Positions 1 to 7,060 of a DNA stretch of 64,000 nt are shown in pieces (position 1 is the stretch's first letter; each line of letters opens with the position of its first letter). The notes below the pieces were generated by a model that searched no databases, had not been told where the DNA came from, and saw nothing but the letters and a program-made list of their open reading frames with translations. The stretch lies in the NCBI RefSeq assembly GCF_026242055.1, contig NZ_JAPJDL010000005.1, positions 131,089 through 195,088 on the forward strand, written 5' to 3'. The DNA is from Lentzea sp. NEAU-D7 (lineage in GTDB: Bacteria; Actinomycetota; Actinomycetes; Mycobacteriales; Pseudonocardiaceae). The position numbers were made by a program, and so were the translations under genes.

Positions 1-1
1 G

Positions 2-613
2 TCGGGCGACTCGGTGCTCGCGGACTGGCGGCTGGTCCTGTCGAACCGGCGGTTCGTGCTGTTCGCGCTGGCGATGACCGGGTCGTACGTGCTGTCGTTC
101 CAGGTCTACCTGGCGCTGCCGCTGGCCTCGGGGTCGGCGGTGCTGACAGCCGTGCTGTTCGCCGTGTCGGGCGTGCTGGCGGTCGCCGGCCAGATGCGGG
201 TGACGGCGTGGGCGCGCGCCCGGCTCGGGCCTGACCGGTCCCTGGTCGCCGGGATGGCGGTGCTGGGCCTGGCCTTCCTCCCGGCGGTCCTCGGCGGCTG
301 GCCCGGACTGGTGCTGTGCGCGGCGTTGCTGGCCCTCGGCACGATGGTGGTGTTCCCGTTCGAGATGGACAAGATCGTCTCGTTGTCGGGCGACCGGCTC
401 GTGGCGACGCACTACGGCCTCTACAACACGGTCGTGGGCGTCGGGATCCTGCTCGGCAACCTGCTCACCGGCGTCGGCTTCGACGCCGCCGCGCGCGCAG
501 GCGTTCCTTGGGCGCCGTGGCTCGTTCTCACGGCCGTCGGACTCGGATGCGCGTGGGCGCTGAAGGAACTGGCGGCGCGTGCCGATTCCGTCGCCGCCGG
601 TTCGACGTCCTAG
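2..613 (+). CDS. MFS transporter, C-terminal part (5' end outside window)
   Basis: The frame is open from the first base of the window, so this is the 3' portion of a longer gene; a GTG at 14 is an internal codon, not a convincing start. The visible ~203 residues are mostly hydrophobic helices separated by short Arg-rich loops, the pattern of the C-terminal half of a 12-helix major facilitator protein. The opening residues (DWRLVLSNRRFVLFA) look like the linker into helix 7. Substrate cannot be told; multidrug or metabolite export is the usual role of such proteins in actinomycetes. A strong hairpin follows about 110 bp after the stop. Confidence 0.8.
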   Translation, partial: SGDSVLADWRLVLSNRRFVLFALAMTGSYVLSFQVYLALPLASGSAVLTAVLFAVSGVLAVAGQMRVTAWARARLGPDRSLVAGMAVLGLAFLPAVLGGWPGLVLCAALLALGTMVVFPFEMDKIVSLSGDRLVATHYGLYNTVVGVGILLGNLLTGVGFDAAARAGVPWAPWLVLTAVGLGCAWALKELAARADSVAAGSTS

Positions 614-726
614 CAGGAGGGAGGGTTCCGGATCGGAGGTCGCCACGCTCATCGCCGCACCGGTCGAGGAGGACCACGCGGAGGACGACGGCGTCCTGGC
701 GCCCGATGACCGCCTGATCAGAATCG

Positions 727-778
727 GCACGCGGGGCCCTTTCGTGCGGTCTTGCGGCACGGGAGGGGCCCCGCGTGC
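727..778 (+). terminator. hairpin between MFS gene and nlpC-like gene
   Basis: A perfect 13-bp inverted repeat (arms 727-739 and 766-778) encloses a second short stem (CGTGC/GCACG). There is no T-run, as is common for high-GC actinobacterial terminators. It most likely ends the MFS transcript. Confidence 0.6.
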
Positions 779-828
779 GAGCGGGCACGGCCGGAAAGGC
801 TGAACCCCGACGCCCGTTCGGACGTACG

Positions 829-862
829 CCTCCTCAGAAGCCGATTCCGACTCCTGAGGAGG
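829..862 (+). promoter_or_regulatory. hairpin enclosing the Shine-Dalgarno of the first NlpC/P60 gene
   Basis: CCTCCTCAG (829-837) pairs perfectly with CTGAGGAGG (854-862). The right arm contains the GAGGAGG ribosome-binding site of the GTG start at 867. If the stem forms in the mRNA, it would hide the ribosome-binding site. Whether it does so, or is simply an SD/anti-SD-like coincidence, is not known. Confidence 0.4.
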
Positions 863-866
863 CCGC

Positions 867-1835
867 GTGCCCGGCCGTGCTGCAAGGACTACCGCTTTGG
901 CCGCCGTGATCGCCGCGACGGTGGTGTCGATGCCTTCGGCGCACGCGCAACCCGCCGACGACGCGCTGAAGGTCTACAACGACCTGACGCGGGAGGCGGA
1001 GAAGCTCAGCCAGGACCACCTCAAGGCGCAGGGCGACCTGTCGAGGGCGAACGGGATCGTGGTCGCCGCCACCGAGGCCGAGAAGAAGGCGCTGGCCGAG
1101 TCCGAGCAGTTCCGCGGCCAGGTCGACACGCTGACCGAGGCGACGTTCGAGGGCGCCCGGCTCAACGACCTCTCGGCGTTCCTCACCTCGACGTCGCAGC
1201 AGGACTTCCTGGAGCGGATGCAGGCGATGAACATCATCGCCGCCGACCAGAACGAGGCGGTGTCGCGGATGAACGCCACGCTGGCCGCGGCGACGAAGGC
1301 CCGCACCGACGCGACCACCGCCGCGGCCGCCGCGGAGAAGCTCGCCGCGGACGTCTCCACGCGCAAGGCCGCCATGGAACAGCAGGTGTCCACCGCGCGG
1401 ACGAAGTACCAGTCGCTGTCCGCGCCGCAGAAGCAGACCCTGGCCAGCACCGGCCCCAAGGTCACCGTGAACGCGCCCGCGGGCGCGGCCGGCGTCGCGC
1501 TCACCTTCGCGCTGGGCGAGCAGGGCAAGCCGTACGTGTTCGGCTCGAACGGACCGAACTCGTGGGACTGCTCGTCGCTGATGCAGGCCGCCTACCGGGC
1601 CGCCGGTGTGGCCATCCCGCGCGTCACCTACGACCAGGCCAAGGTCGGGCGCGGAGTCGGCCGCGGCGAGGTCGCACCGGGCGACCTGATCATCTACTAC
1701 TCGGGTCAGTCGCACGTGGCGATGGCCGTGGACGGCACCCGAGCTGTGCACGCGTCCACTGAGGGCACTCCGGTGAAGATCGCGAACATCGACTCGATCG
1801 GGCCCATTTCGGTGATTCGCCGGGTCGTCGGGTGA
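867..1835 (+). CDS. secreted coiled-coil NlpC/P60 peptidoglycan hydrolase (paralogue 1)
   Basis: A 322-aa protein starting at GTG 867 after GAGGAGG. Residues 1-28 form a signal peptide ending in a typical AHA cleavage motif. Residues ~30-190 are Ala/Lys/Glu-rich coiled coil. The C-terminal ~120 residues are an NlpC/P60 domain with the expected catalytic triad: Cys235 in SWDCSS, His283 in QSHVAM and His295. Such enzymes cut stem peptides in the cell wall (typically D-Glu-m-Dap) outside the membrane and assist cell separation or wall turnover; the coiled coil resembles the autoregulatory region of RipA-type proteins. A close paralogue follows 222 bp downstream, which suggests a tandem duplication. 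Confidence 0.92.
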   Translation: MPGRAARTTALAAVIAATVVSMPSAHAQPADDALKVYNDLTREAEKLSQDHLKAQGDLSRANGIVVAATEAEKKALAESEQFRGQVDTLTEATFEGARLNDLSAFLTSTSQQDFLERMQAMNIIAADQNEAVSRMNATLAAATKARTDATTAAAAAEKLAADVSTRKAAMEQQVSTARTKYQSLSAPQKQTLASTGPKVTVNAPAGAAGVALTFALGEQGKPYVFGSNGPNSWDCSSLMQAAYRAAGVAIPRVTYDQAKVGRGVGRGEVAPGDLIIYYSGQSHVAMAVDGTRAVHASTEGTPVKIANIDSIGPISVIRRVVG

Positions 1836-2057
1836 CGCGTCTCTCCCACCCCGCGATAAACCCACGTGGACGACTGTGAGAGCGTGCTGGCCGGTGAACT
1901 GATGGGGACCCGGTAGTAGACGAAGGCAAGGTCATTCCGTAACCTGTCCGAGACCTTCGGCCCAGCAGTTAACCCACTCGGGGCACACGCCAAGGTTGCC
2001 GCCTTACGCGCAGTAGTTCTCGCGGAGCGGCCGCCAGGAAAAAGGAGGACCCGCGAC

Positions 2058-3044
2058 GTGGTGTCGCAACCCTCACGCAGCATCGTGCGTGGCGCATTCG
2101 TGGCGACGGCGGCAGTCGTCGCCGCGGCACTGCCCACGGCACCGGCCACCGCACAGCCCAACGCCGCGGACGCGCTCAAGAAGTTCAACGAGCTGTCCGA
2201 GCAGGCGTCCAAGCTCAACCAGGACCACCTCAAGGCCCAGGAAGACCTGAAGGCCAAGCAGGGCGAGCTGGACAAGGCCAAGGGCGACCTGGCCAATGCT
2301 CAGAAGGCCGAGGAGTCCCTCCGCGGTCAGGTCGACCTCCTCACCGAGGCGACCAACTCCGGCGCGAACTTCAGCCAGATCTCCGCGCTGCTGGTGAGCG
2401 ACTCGCAGCAGGACTTCCTCAACCGCATGTCGGCCATCAACATCCTCGCGGCCGACAACGCGGACGCACTGCAGAAGCTGACCGACGCCGTCAACGCGGC
2501 GGACGCGGCGACGAAGTCGGCCAACGAGGCGACCGAGACGTCGAAGAAGCTCCTCGCCGAGATGGACCAGAAGAAGGCCGATCTCGACAAGCAGCTCGCG
2601 GAGGCGACGGCCGCGTACCGTTCGCTCAGCAACACGGTGAAGAACCAGCTGGCGCAGACCGGTGACATGTCGAACATCAACGTCCCGGCGGGCACCGCGG
2701 GCCGTGCTCTGCAGTTCGCGCTCGACCAGCGCGGTGAACCCTACGTCTACGGCTCCAACGGCCCGAACTCGTGGGACTGCTCCTCGCTGATCCAGAAGGC
2801 TTACGCCTCAGCGGGCGTGTCGATCGGCCGCACCAGCTACGCGCAGGCGGCCGCCGGTCGTCCGGTCAGCCGTGGCGAGGTCAAGGCCGGCGACATCATC
2901 GTCTACTACTCGAGCCAGTCGCACGTGGCGATGGCGGTGGACGGCATTCGCGCCGTGCACGCGTCGACCGAGGGTCAGCCGGTGAAGATCGCCGACATCG
3001 ACTCGATCGGCCCGATCTCGGGCATTCGCCGCATCGAGGGCTGA
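2058..3044 (+). CDS. secreted coiled-coil NlpC/P60 peptidoglycan hydrolase (paralogue 2)
   Basis: A 328-aa paralogue of the preceding gene with the same layout: signal peptide (cleavage near ATAQ), long coiled coil, and NlpC/P60 domain with Cys241, His289 and His301. The start is GTG 2058, with AAAGGAGG about 10 bases upstream; a second GTG follows directly. The coiled coil is more Lys-rich than in paralogue 1, while the catalytic halves are nearly identical, so the two probably differ in where or when they act. It has its own 222-bp upstream region, where I see no recognisable riboswitch, and its own terminator, so it is likely transcribed independently. Confidence 0.92.
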   Translation: MVSQPSRSIVRGAFVATAAVVAAALPTAPATAQPNAADALKKFNELSEQASKLNQDHLKAQEDLKAKQGELDKAKGDLANAQKAEESLRGQVDLLTEATNSGANFSQISALLVSDSQQDFLNRMSAINILAADNADALQKLTDAVNAADAATKSANEATETSKKLLAEMDQKKADLDKQLAEATAAYRSLSNTVKNQLAQTGDMSNINVPAGTAGRALQFALDQRGEPYVYGSNGPNSWDCSSLIQKAYASAGVSIGRTSYAQAAAGRPVSRGEVKAGDIIVYYSSQSHVAMAVDGIRAVHASTEGQPVKIADIDSIGPISGIRRIEG

Positions 3045-3059
3045 CCGTCGTACCTGTCG

Positions 3060-3092
3060 AACGCCCCTCGCCTCCGGGCGGGGGGCGTTTTT
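3060..3092 (+). terminator. intrinsic terminator after second nlpC-like gene
   Basis: AACGCCCC (3060-3067) pairs with GGGGCGTT (3082-3089) and runs into five T residues: a classical rho-independent terminator 16 bp after the stop codon. Confidence 0.8.
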
Positions 3093-3207
3093 CACTCCCT
3101 CGGGTGCACGTGCGCCGCTGGCCCGGCACGATGGCGGCGGCCTGACTAGGTTCCGCTTCGGGCACCGCCGGTTCGGGCGGTCGTCATCGTCCGAAGTGGA
3201 GTTTGTT

Positions 3208-3768
3208 GTGGACACCTTGCAAGCCGGGCAGGAACTCACCCGCGGCCAGCAGCTGACCAGCGTCAACGGGTACATGCTGACCCTGCAGTCCGACGGCAAC
3301 CTGGTCCTGTCGGAGAACACCGGCACGGTGTGGGCCAGCGGCACCGACGGCAAGGGCGCGGTGCGGGCCACGCTGCAGGACGACGGCAACTTCGTGCTCT
3401 ACACGAGCGACGACAACGCCGTGTGGTCGACCGGCACGCAGGGCAACGAGGGCGCGCGCCTGGTGCTGCAGGACGACAGGAACCTGGTCGTGTTCGGCAG
3501 CGACGGCGGCGCGAAGTGGGCCTCCAACACCAACACCGACTCGCCGCAGCCCTCCCCCGAGGCGCCCGCGGCCGCTCCGGCCGAACAGGCGCCGGCCGCA
3601 CCGGCTGCTCCGGCCGTGCAGACCTACACCGTCGCCGGCGGTGACACGCTCTGGGCGATCGCCGAGCGCTTCTACGGCGACGGCAACCGCTACGGGCAGA
3701 TCGCGTCGGCCAACGGCATCGCGAACCCGGACCTCATCCACCCCGGTCAGGTGCTGACCATTCCCTGA
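3208..3768 (+). CDS. bulb-type mannose-binding lectin domain plus LysM protein
   Basis: 186 aa from GTG 3208 (GTGGAG six bases upstream; an in-frame GTG at 3196 is the alternative). Residues ~1-110 contain three repeats around QxDxNLVxY-like motifs (LQSDGNLVLSE, LQDDGNFVLYT, LQDDRNLVVFG), the beta-prism B lectin fold that binds mannose. A Pro/Ala-rich linker (~115-140) leads to a LysM domain (YTVAGGDTLWAIAERFYG to PGQVLTIP) that binds GlcNAc polymers such as peptidoglycan or chitin. No signal peptide is visible with either start, so how it reaches the wall is unclear. Strong hairpins lie on both sides, making it monocistronic. Confidence 0.88.
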   Translation: MDTLQAGQELTRGQQLTSVNGYMLTLQSDGNLVLSENTGTVWASGTDGKGAVRATLQDDGNFVLYTSDDNAVWSTGTQGNEGARLVLQDDRNLVVFGSDGGAKWASNTNTDSPQPSPEAPAAAPAEQAPAAPAAPAVQTYTVAGGDTLWAIAERFYGDGNRYGQIASANGIANPDLIHPGQVLTIP

Positions 3769-3782
3769 GCACGGGGGTCGCA

Positions 3783-3829
3783 CGAACCGGGCCGGACACC
3801 CTTCTCGCGGAGGGGTCCGGCCCGGTTCG
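3783..3829. terminator. bidirectional hairpin terminator
   Basis: A perfect stem of 15 bp (arms 3783-3797 and 3815-3829) lies between two convergent genes, the lectin-LysM gene and the HesB-like gene, and probably serves both. Confidence 0.7.
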
Positions 3830-3870
3830 CATGTCAGGGGGTCGTCGTTGATCCCGCCTGACCAAGAATC

Positions 3871-4173
3871 TCAGCCGGACTGCTCCTGGCGGGCGATCGC
3901 GAAGGCGGGGTTGCCCTCGTCGTCCTGCCGCACGTCGAGGACCTTGTCCTCCAGGTACTGGGCGGCCGCCGGTTCCATGATGACCTTGGCGCCCGCGGGG
4001 GCAGCGACCACCTCGTCGCCGTCGACGGCCTCGCTGAGCGACAGCTCCAGCGCCGCCTGGCTGTCCTGCTCGGTGGCCAGGGCGAAACGCAGGCCGACGT
4101 CGTCGGTGGTGCCCTCTGACTGTGACGTCAGCTCGTTGATGACCTCGGCAGCCATCGGCGTGACTTCGAGCAT
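3871..4173 (-). CDS. HesB/IscA-fold small protein lacking the cluster cysteines
   Basis: 100 aa from ATG 4173. The pattern (MLEVTPMAAEVINELT..., then a GLRFAL strand) resembles actinobacterial proteins annotated as Fe-S cluster biosynthesis/HesB-like. True A-type carriers need three Cys residues, and this protein has no Cys at all, so it cannot hold an Fe-S cluster in the IscA manner. It may keep the fold for another use. It stands alone; a transposase remnant lies upstream. Confidence 0.6.
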   Translation of the reverse strand: MLEVTPMAAEVINELTSQSEGTTDDVGLRFALATEQDSQAALELSLSEAVDGDEVVAAPAGAKVIMEPAAAQYLEDKVLDVRQDDEGNPAFAIARQEQSG

Positions 4174-4369
4174 GTCGGCCCCTCACATCGGAAACAAGAA
4201 ACTCGTTCCGTGTTCCCGGCCTGGGCCGAATTCAACCACCACTGACCGAAGTCGCAGGTAGAACACCCTTTTCGGCAGCAGGGCGCGGTGGAGGCACCTC
4301 GCCGCCGGGCCGTGTCCCGGAAGTTCGTCCGGTGGCGGGCGCGGTCCTGCGATGATCAGTTGCGTGGTT

Positions 4370-4610
4370 CGCCGACCGTCGAAAGAGTCCTGCCGGACAA
4401 CGGGGCCTGCTACGAGTACTACGCCTGGCGCGATGCCTGTTCCGAGCTCCGCGTCCGCCACAAGCGCACGCAACCACATCGGCCACAGACCAACGCCGTG
4501 CAGCCCTGCCCGGCTGGCTGCATTTCTGCAACCACCACCGAGCCCAGTCCGCCCTCGGGGGCAAGCCACCCATCACGCGGCTGACCAACCTCCCTGGACA
4601 TCACACCTAG
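4370..4610 (+). pseudogene. IS481-family transposase remnant, truncated and frameshifted
   Basis: From about 4370 one frame reads VERVLPDNGACY...AWRDACSELRVRHKRT..HRPQTN, the central rve/integrase-core region of IS481-type transposases. Homology then jumps frame: from about 4503 a second frame reads ALPGWLHFCNHHRAQSALGG...PPITRLTNLPGHHT and stops at TAG 4608-4610, the family's C-terminus. The segment normally between them (KVERFHRTL and beyond) is missing, and the N-terminal half is absent. No terminal inverted repeats could be identified. This is a dead insertion-sequence scar. Confidence 0.85.
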
Positions 4611-5251
4611 GCGACGCGGTGCGCCGGCCGCGACACCTCGTTCCGCACGTGCCCGCAGGCCGAGCACACCCGCGGCACCGGGATCAGTTCGGCGACCAGC
4701 CGCCACGAGTCGGCGAACGACGGCACCTCCTGCCCCGGCACGAGCAGGCTGTCGAGCACCTCCTGCCGGCGGCGGCCCTTCTCGCGGCTGCGCTCCACCG
4801 GGTCGCGCCGGTGGGCGAGCGCGCGCGTCTCCGCCTGCGCCTGGCGGCCCTGCGCGGTGAGGCCGACGCCCCGGCGCGGCGCGTTCAGGGCGGCGTTGCG
4901 GCGGTTCACCCGGTACCACTCGCCGAGGGAGATGCCCGTCAGCGGAGGCTTGGCGAGGCCCGCGCCGTCCGCCGTCCAGGTGCGCAGGCGGGCCCGCAGG
5001 AACTCGTGCGCCACCTGCGCGCGGGAACGGGGGCGGCCCTGGCTGGTGCCGTCCGGCTTCTTGTCGATGGCCACGAGCAGGGCGTCGACGCTCCAGCCCG
5101 CCCTGAACCACGGCTCGAGCAGGCGCCGCACCCAGCGACGGTCGGCGTCGGCCCACGAGGCCCGCACGCAAAGGGACTCGACGGCGACGTCCACGTCGGA
5201 GCCGGTGGACGGGACCACGCGGCCTGGCCAGCGGCTGGGTTCGATCTGCAT
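4607..5251 (-). CDS. uncharacterised 214-aa protein with one CxxC pair, preceded by an SOS-like box
   Basis: I do not recognise the function. The start ATG 5251 is chosen because GAGGAGGT lies nine bases upstream. The protein is Arg-rich and mostly helical, with a WVRRLLEPWFRAGWS...LLVAIDKKPDG section reminiscent of DNA-binding replication/relaxation-type proteins, a basic middle part (ALAHRRDPVERSREKGRRR), and a CSACGH motif near the C-terminus that may be half of a zinc site. Its stop codon (4607-4609) overlaps the stop of the transposase remnant tail-to-tail. A LexA-like box sits about 28 bp upstream of the start, suggesting damage-inducible expression. A role in DNA repair or in a former mobile element is conceivable but unproven. 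Confidence 0.6.
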   Translation of the reverse strand: MQIEPSRWPGRVVPSTGSDVDVAVESLCVRASWADADRRWVRRLLEPWFRAGWSVDALLVAIDKKPDGTSQGRPRSRAQVAHEFLRARLRTWTADGAGLAKPPLTGISLGEWYRVNRRNAALNAPRRGVGLTAQGRQAQAETRALAHRRDPVERSREKGRRRQEVLDSLLVPGQEVPSFADSWRLVAELIPVPRVCSACGHVRNEVSRPAHRVA

Positions 5252-5278
5252 CGGGAACTGACCTCCTCTAGCACGCAC

Positions 5279-5294
5279 ACGAACACCTGTTCGA
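5279..5294 (-). promoter_or_regulatory. LexA (SOS) box candidate
   Basis: ACGAACACCTGTTCGA contains the GAAC-N4-GTTC core and matches the actinobacterial SOS consensus TCGAAC-N4-GTTCGA at all but the first base. It lies just upstream of the ATG at 5251 on the minus strand, a suitable place for LexA repression of that gene. Confidence 0.6.
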
Positions 5295-5429
5295 CATGCT
5301 GCCACGGGGGTCTGACAAAAAATGAACCTCTACCGCCTGACCAGGCAAAACTCACCCGTTCAGCAGAGCCCGAACGGTGCGGCGGCGTGCCCGTCCCGCA
5401 TCCCGCGAGACCGGCGCTAACCTGCGGAA

Positions 5430-6131
5430 ATGACCCACCACGAGCCTCACGACGAGGTCAGCGGCGACCGGATGAACTGGCTGCGCGCGGGCGTTCTCGG
5501 CGCCAACGACGGCATCGTGTCCACCGCCAGCCTCGTGGTGGGCGTCGCGGGCGCCACCACGGACCGCACCCAGATCCTCGTCGCGGGCCTCGCGGGCCTC
5601 TTCGCGGGCGCCATGTCCATGGCCAGCGGCGAGTACGTGTCCGTCAGCAGCCAGCGCGACGCCGAACGCGCCCTCCTCGCCCAGGAGCGCCGGGAGCTGC
5701 GGGAGATGCCCGAGCAGGAGCTCGACGAGCTCAAGGGGATCTACGAGGGCAAAGGCCTCGACGAGGAGACCGCCGAAGAGGTCGCCCGGCAGCTCACGAA
5801 GCACGACGCGCTGGCCGCCCACGCCGAGGCCGAGCTGCACATCGACCCGGACGAGCTGACGAACCCGTGGGGTGCCGCCGTCGCGAGCTTCATCGCGTTC
5901 ACCATCGGCGCGCTCCTCCCCCTCGCCGCGATCATCCTCACCCCGACCGGCCTGCGCGTGCCGATCACGGTCGCCGCCGCGGTCCTCACCCTCGCCCTCA
6001 CCGGTTTCGTCAGCGCGAGGCTCAGCGGTGCCGGCAAGCGGCGGGCCGTCGTCCGCAACATCGCGGGCGGGCTGATCGCGATGGGCGTCACGTACGCCAT
6101 CGGCTCGCTGGTCGGCCAAAGCATCGGATAG
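5430..6131 (+). CDS. VIT1/CCC1-family iron/manganese transporter
   Basis: 233 aa from ATG 5430. The N-terminus (NWLRAGVLGANDGIVSTASLVVGVAGA) is the signature first helix of the VIT/CCC1 family. A second helix pair, a Glu-rich cytosolic metal-binding segment (ERRELREMPEQELDELKGIYEGKGL, continuing to the EL.ID..EL region) and three C-terminal helices follow in the standard order. These proteins exchange Fe2+ or Mn2+ for protons and export or store excess metal at the membrane. A small DUF5709 gene follows 19 bp later and may be cotranscribed. Confidence 0.9.
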   Translation: MTHHEPHDEVSGDRMNWLRAGVLGANDGIVSTASLVVGVAGATTDRTQILVAGLAGLFAGAMSMASGEYVSVSSQRDAERALLAQERRELREMPEQELDELKGIYEGKGLDEETAEEVARQLTKHDALAAHAEAELHIDPDELTNPWGAAVASFIAFTIGALLPLAAIILTPTGLRVPITVAAAVLTLALTGFVSARLSGAGKRRAVVRNIAGGLIAMGVTYAIGSLVGQSIG

Positions 6132-6150
6132 CGCCGAACTGGGTACTGGG

Positions 6151-6375
6151 ATGCACATGAGCGAAGAACGAGGCGCGTACGTCCAGGAGGACACCGAGGA
6201 CTTCGAGGGTCTGGACGAGGACAACCTCGGACACGACCCGGTGGAGACCGAGCCGGAGGAGGGCTGGGCGGAGTCCACCAGGTACGGGATGACCGAGTAC
6301 GAGCAGGCCCATCCGCGACCGCTGGACGAACGACTCGCGGAAGAACGCGCCGATGTCGGCGAGACGGGTGCATGA
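6151..6375 (+). CDS. DUF5709-like small acidic protein
   Basis: 74 aa, very rich in Glu and Asp, with the pattern seen in DUF5709: LDEDNLGHDPVETEPEEGW, then a TRYGMTEYEQAHPRPLDERLAEE segment close to the C-terminus. The function of the family is unknown. ATG 6151 and ATG 6157 are both possible starts; neither has a strong ribosome-binding site. The stop is 7 bp before the next start, so it is probably in the same transcript as its neighbours. Confidence 0.75.
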   Translation: MHMSEERGAYVQEDTEDFEGLDEDNLGHDPVETEPEEGWAESTRYGMTEYEQAHPRPLDERLAEERADVGETGA

Positions 6376-6382
6376 TCGAGAC

Positions 6383-7060
6383 ATGAGCCTCGGCATCCCG
6401 GAGAAGATCACAGCGCTGCTCTTCGACCTAGACGGCGTGCTCACCAGCACCGCCGTGCTGCACCGGCAGGCGTGGCGGCAGACGTTCGAGGCCATGGGCC
6501 AGCCGTTCAGCGAACAGGACTACCTGGCCTATGTGGACGGAAAGCCGCGTTACGACGGTGTCCGCAGCTTCCTGACCTCCCGCAGCCTCACGCCGTCGGA
6601 GGACGAGGTGCGCCGCATCGGTGACCAGAAGAACGACCTGGTCAACTCGATCATCGACGAGCAGGGCATCACGCCCTACCCGGCCTCGGTCGAGTACCTG
6701 AAGGCGGCCAGGGAAGCGGGCATGCCCATCGGCGTCGTCACGTCGTCCGCCAACGCCATGCGCGTGCTGCGGGCGGGCAACCTGCTGGACTACGTCGACG
6801 CACTGGTGGACGGCAACGTCATCACCGCGTCGAACCTGCGGGGCAAACCGGCACCGGACTCGTTCGTCGAGGGCGCCAGAAGACTCAAGACCGCACCTGA
6901 GAACGCCGCCGTCTTCGAGGACGCGCTCGCGGGCGTGCAGGCGGGCCGCGACGGCGGGTTCGGGTTCGTCGTCGGCGTCGACCGCGGCAACCAGGCGGAG
7001 GCGCTGAAGGCGGGCGGCGCCGACGTGGTCGTCGACGAGCTCGACGAGCTGCTGTCATGA
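6383..7060 (+). CDS. beta-phosphoglucomutase-type HAD hydrolase
   Basis: 225 aa from ATG 6383. HAD motif I is FDLDGVLTST with the two catalytic aspartates; motif II (VVTSSANA), the motif III lysine region (GKPAPDSF) and motif IV (FEDALAGVQAG) are all present. The insert cap and sequence style fit the beta-phosphoglucomutase group, which converts beta-glucose-1-phosphate to glucose-6-phosphate. The stop overlaps the start of a GH65 phosphorylase gene (ATGA), the classic pairing in which the phosphorylase produces the mutase's substrate. The upstream ATG at 6353 would add ten unlikely residues. Confidence 0.9.
   Translation: MSLGIPEKITALLFDLDGVLTSTAVLHRQAWRQTFEAMGQPFSEQDYLAYVDGKPRYDGVRSFLTSRSLTPSEDEVRRIGDQKNDLVNSIIDEQGITPYPASVEYLKAAREAGMPIGVVTSSANAMRVLRAGNLLDYVDALVDGNVITASNLRGKPAPDSFVEGARRLKTAPENAAVFEDALAGVQAGRDGGFGFVVGVDRGNQAEALKAGGADVVVDELDELLS

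Noticed and set aside
1836..2057. Possible c-di-AMP (ydaO) riboswitch before the second NlpC/P60 gene
   Set aside because: Such riboswitches often precede wall hydrolase genes in actinobacteria, but I could not find the conserved core or paired elements here.
4352..6160. 602-aa plus-strand frame across the SOS-box gene and VIT transporter
   Set aside because: It begins in the transposase scar and then reads antisense or out of frame through real genes; no family features.
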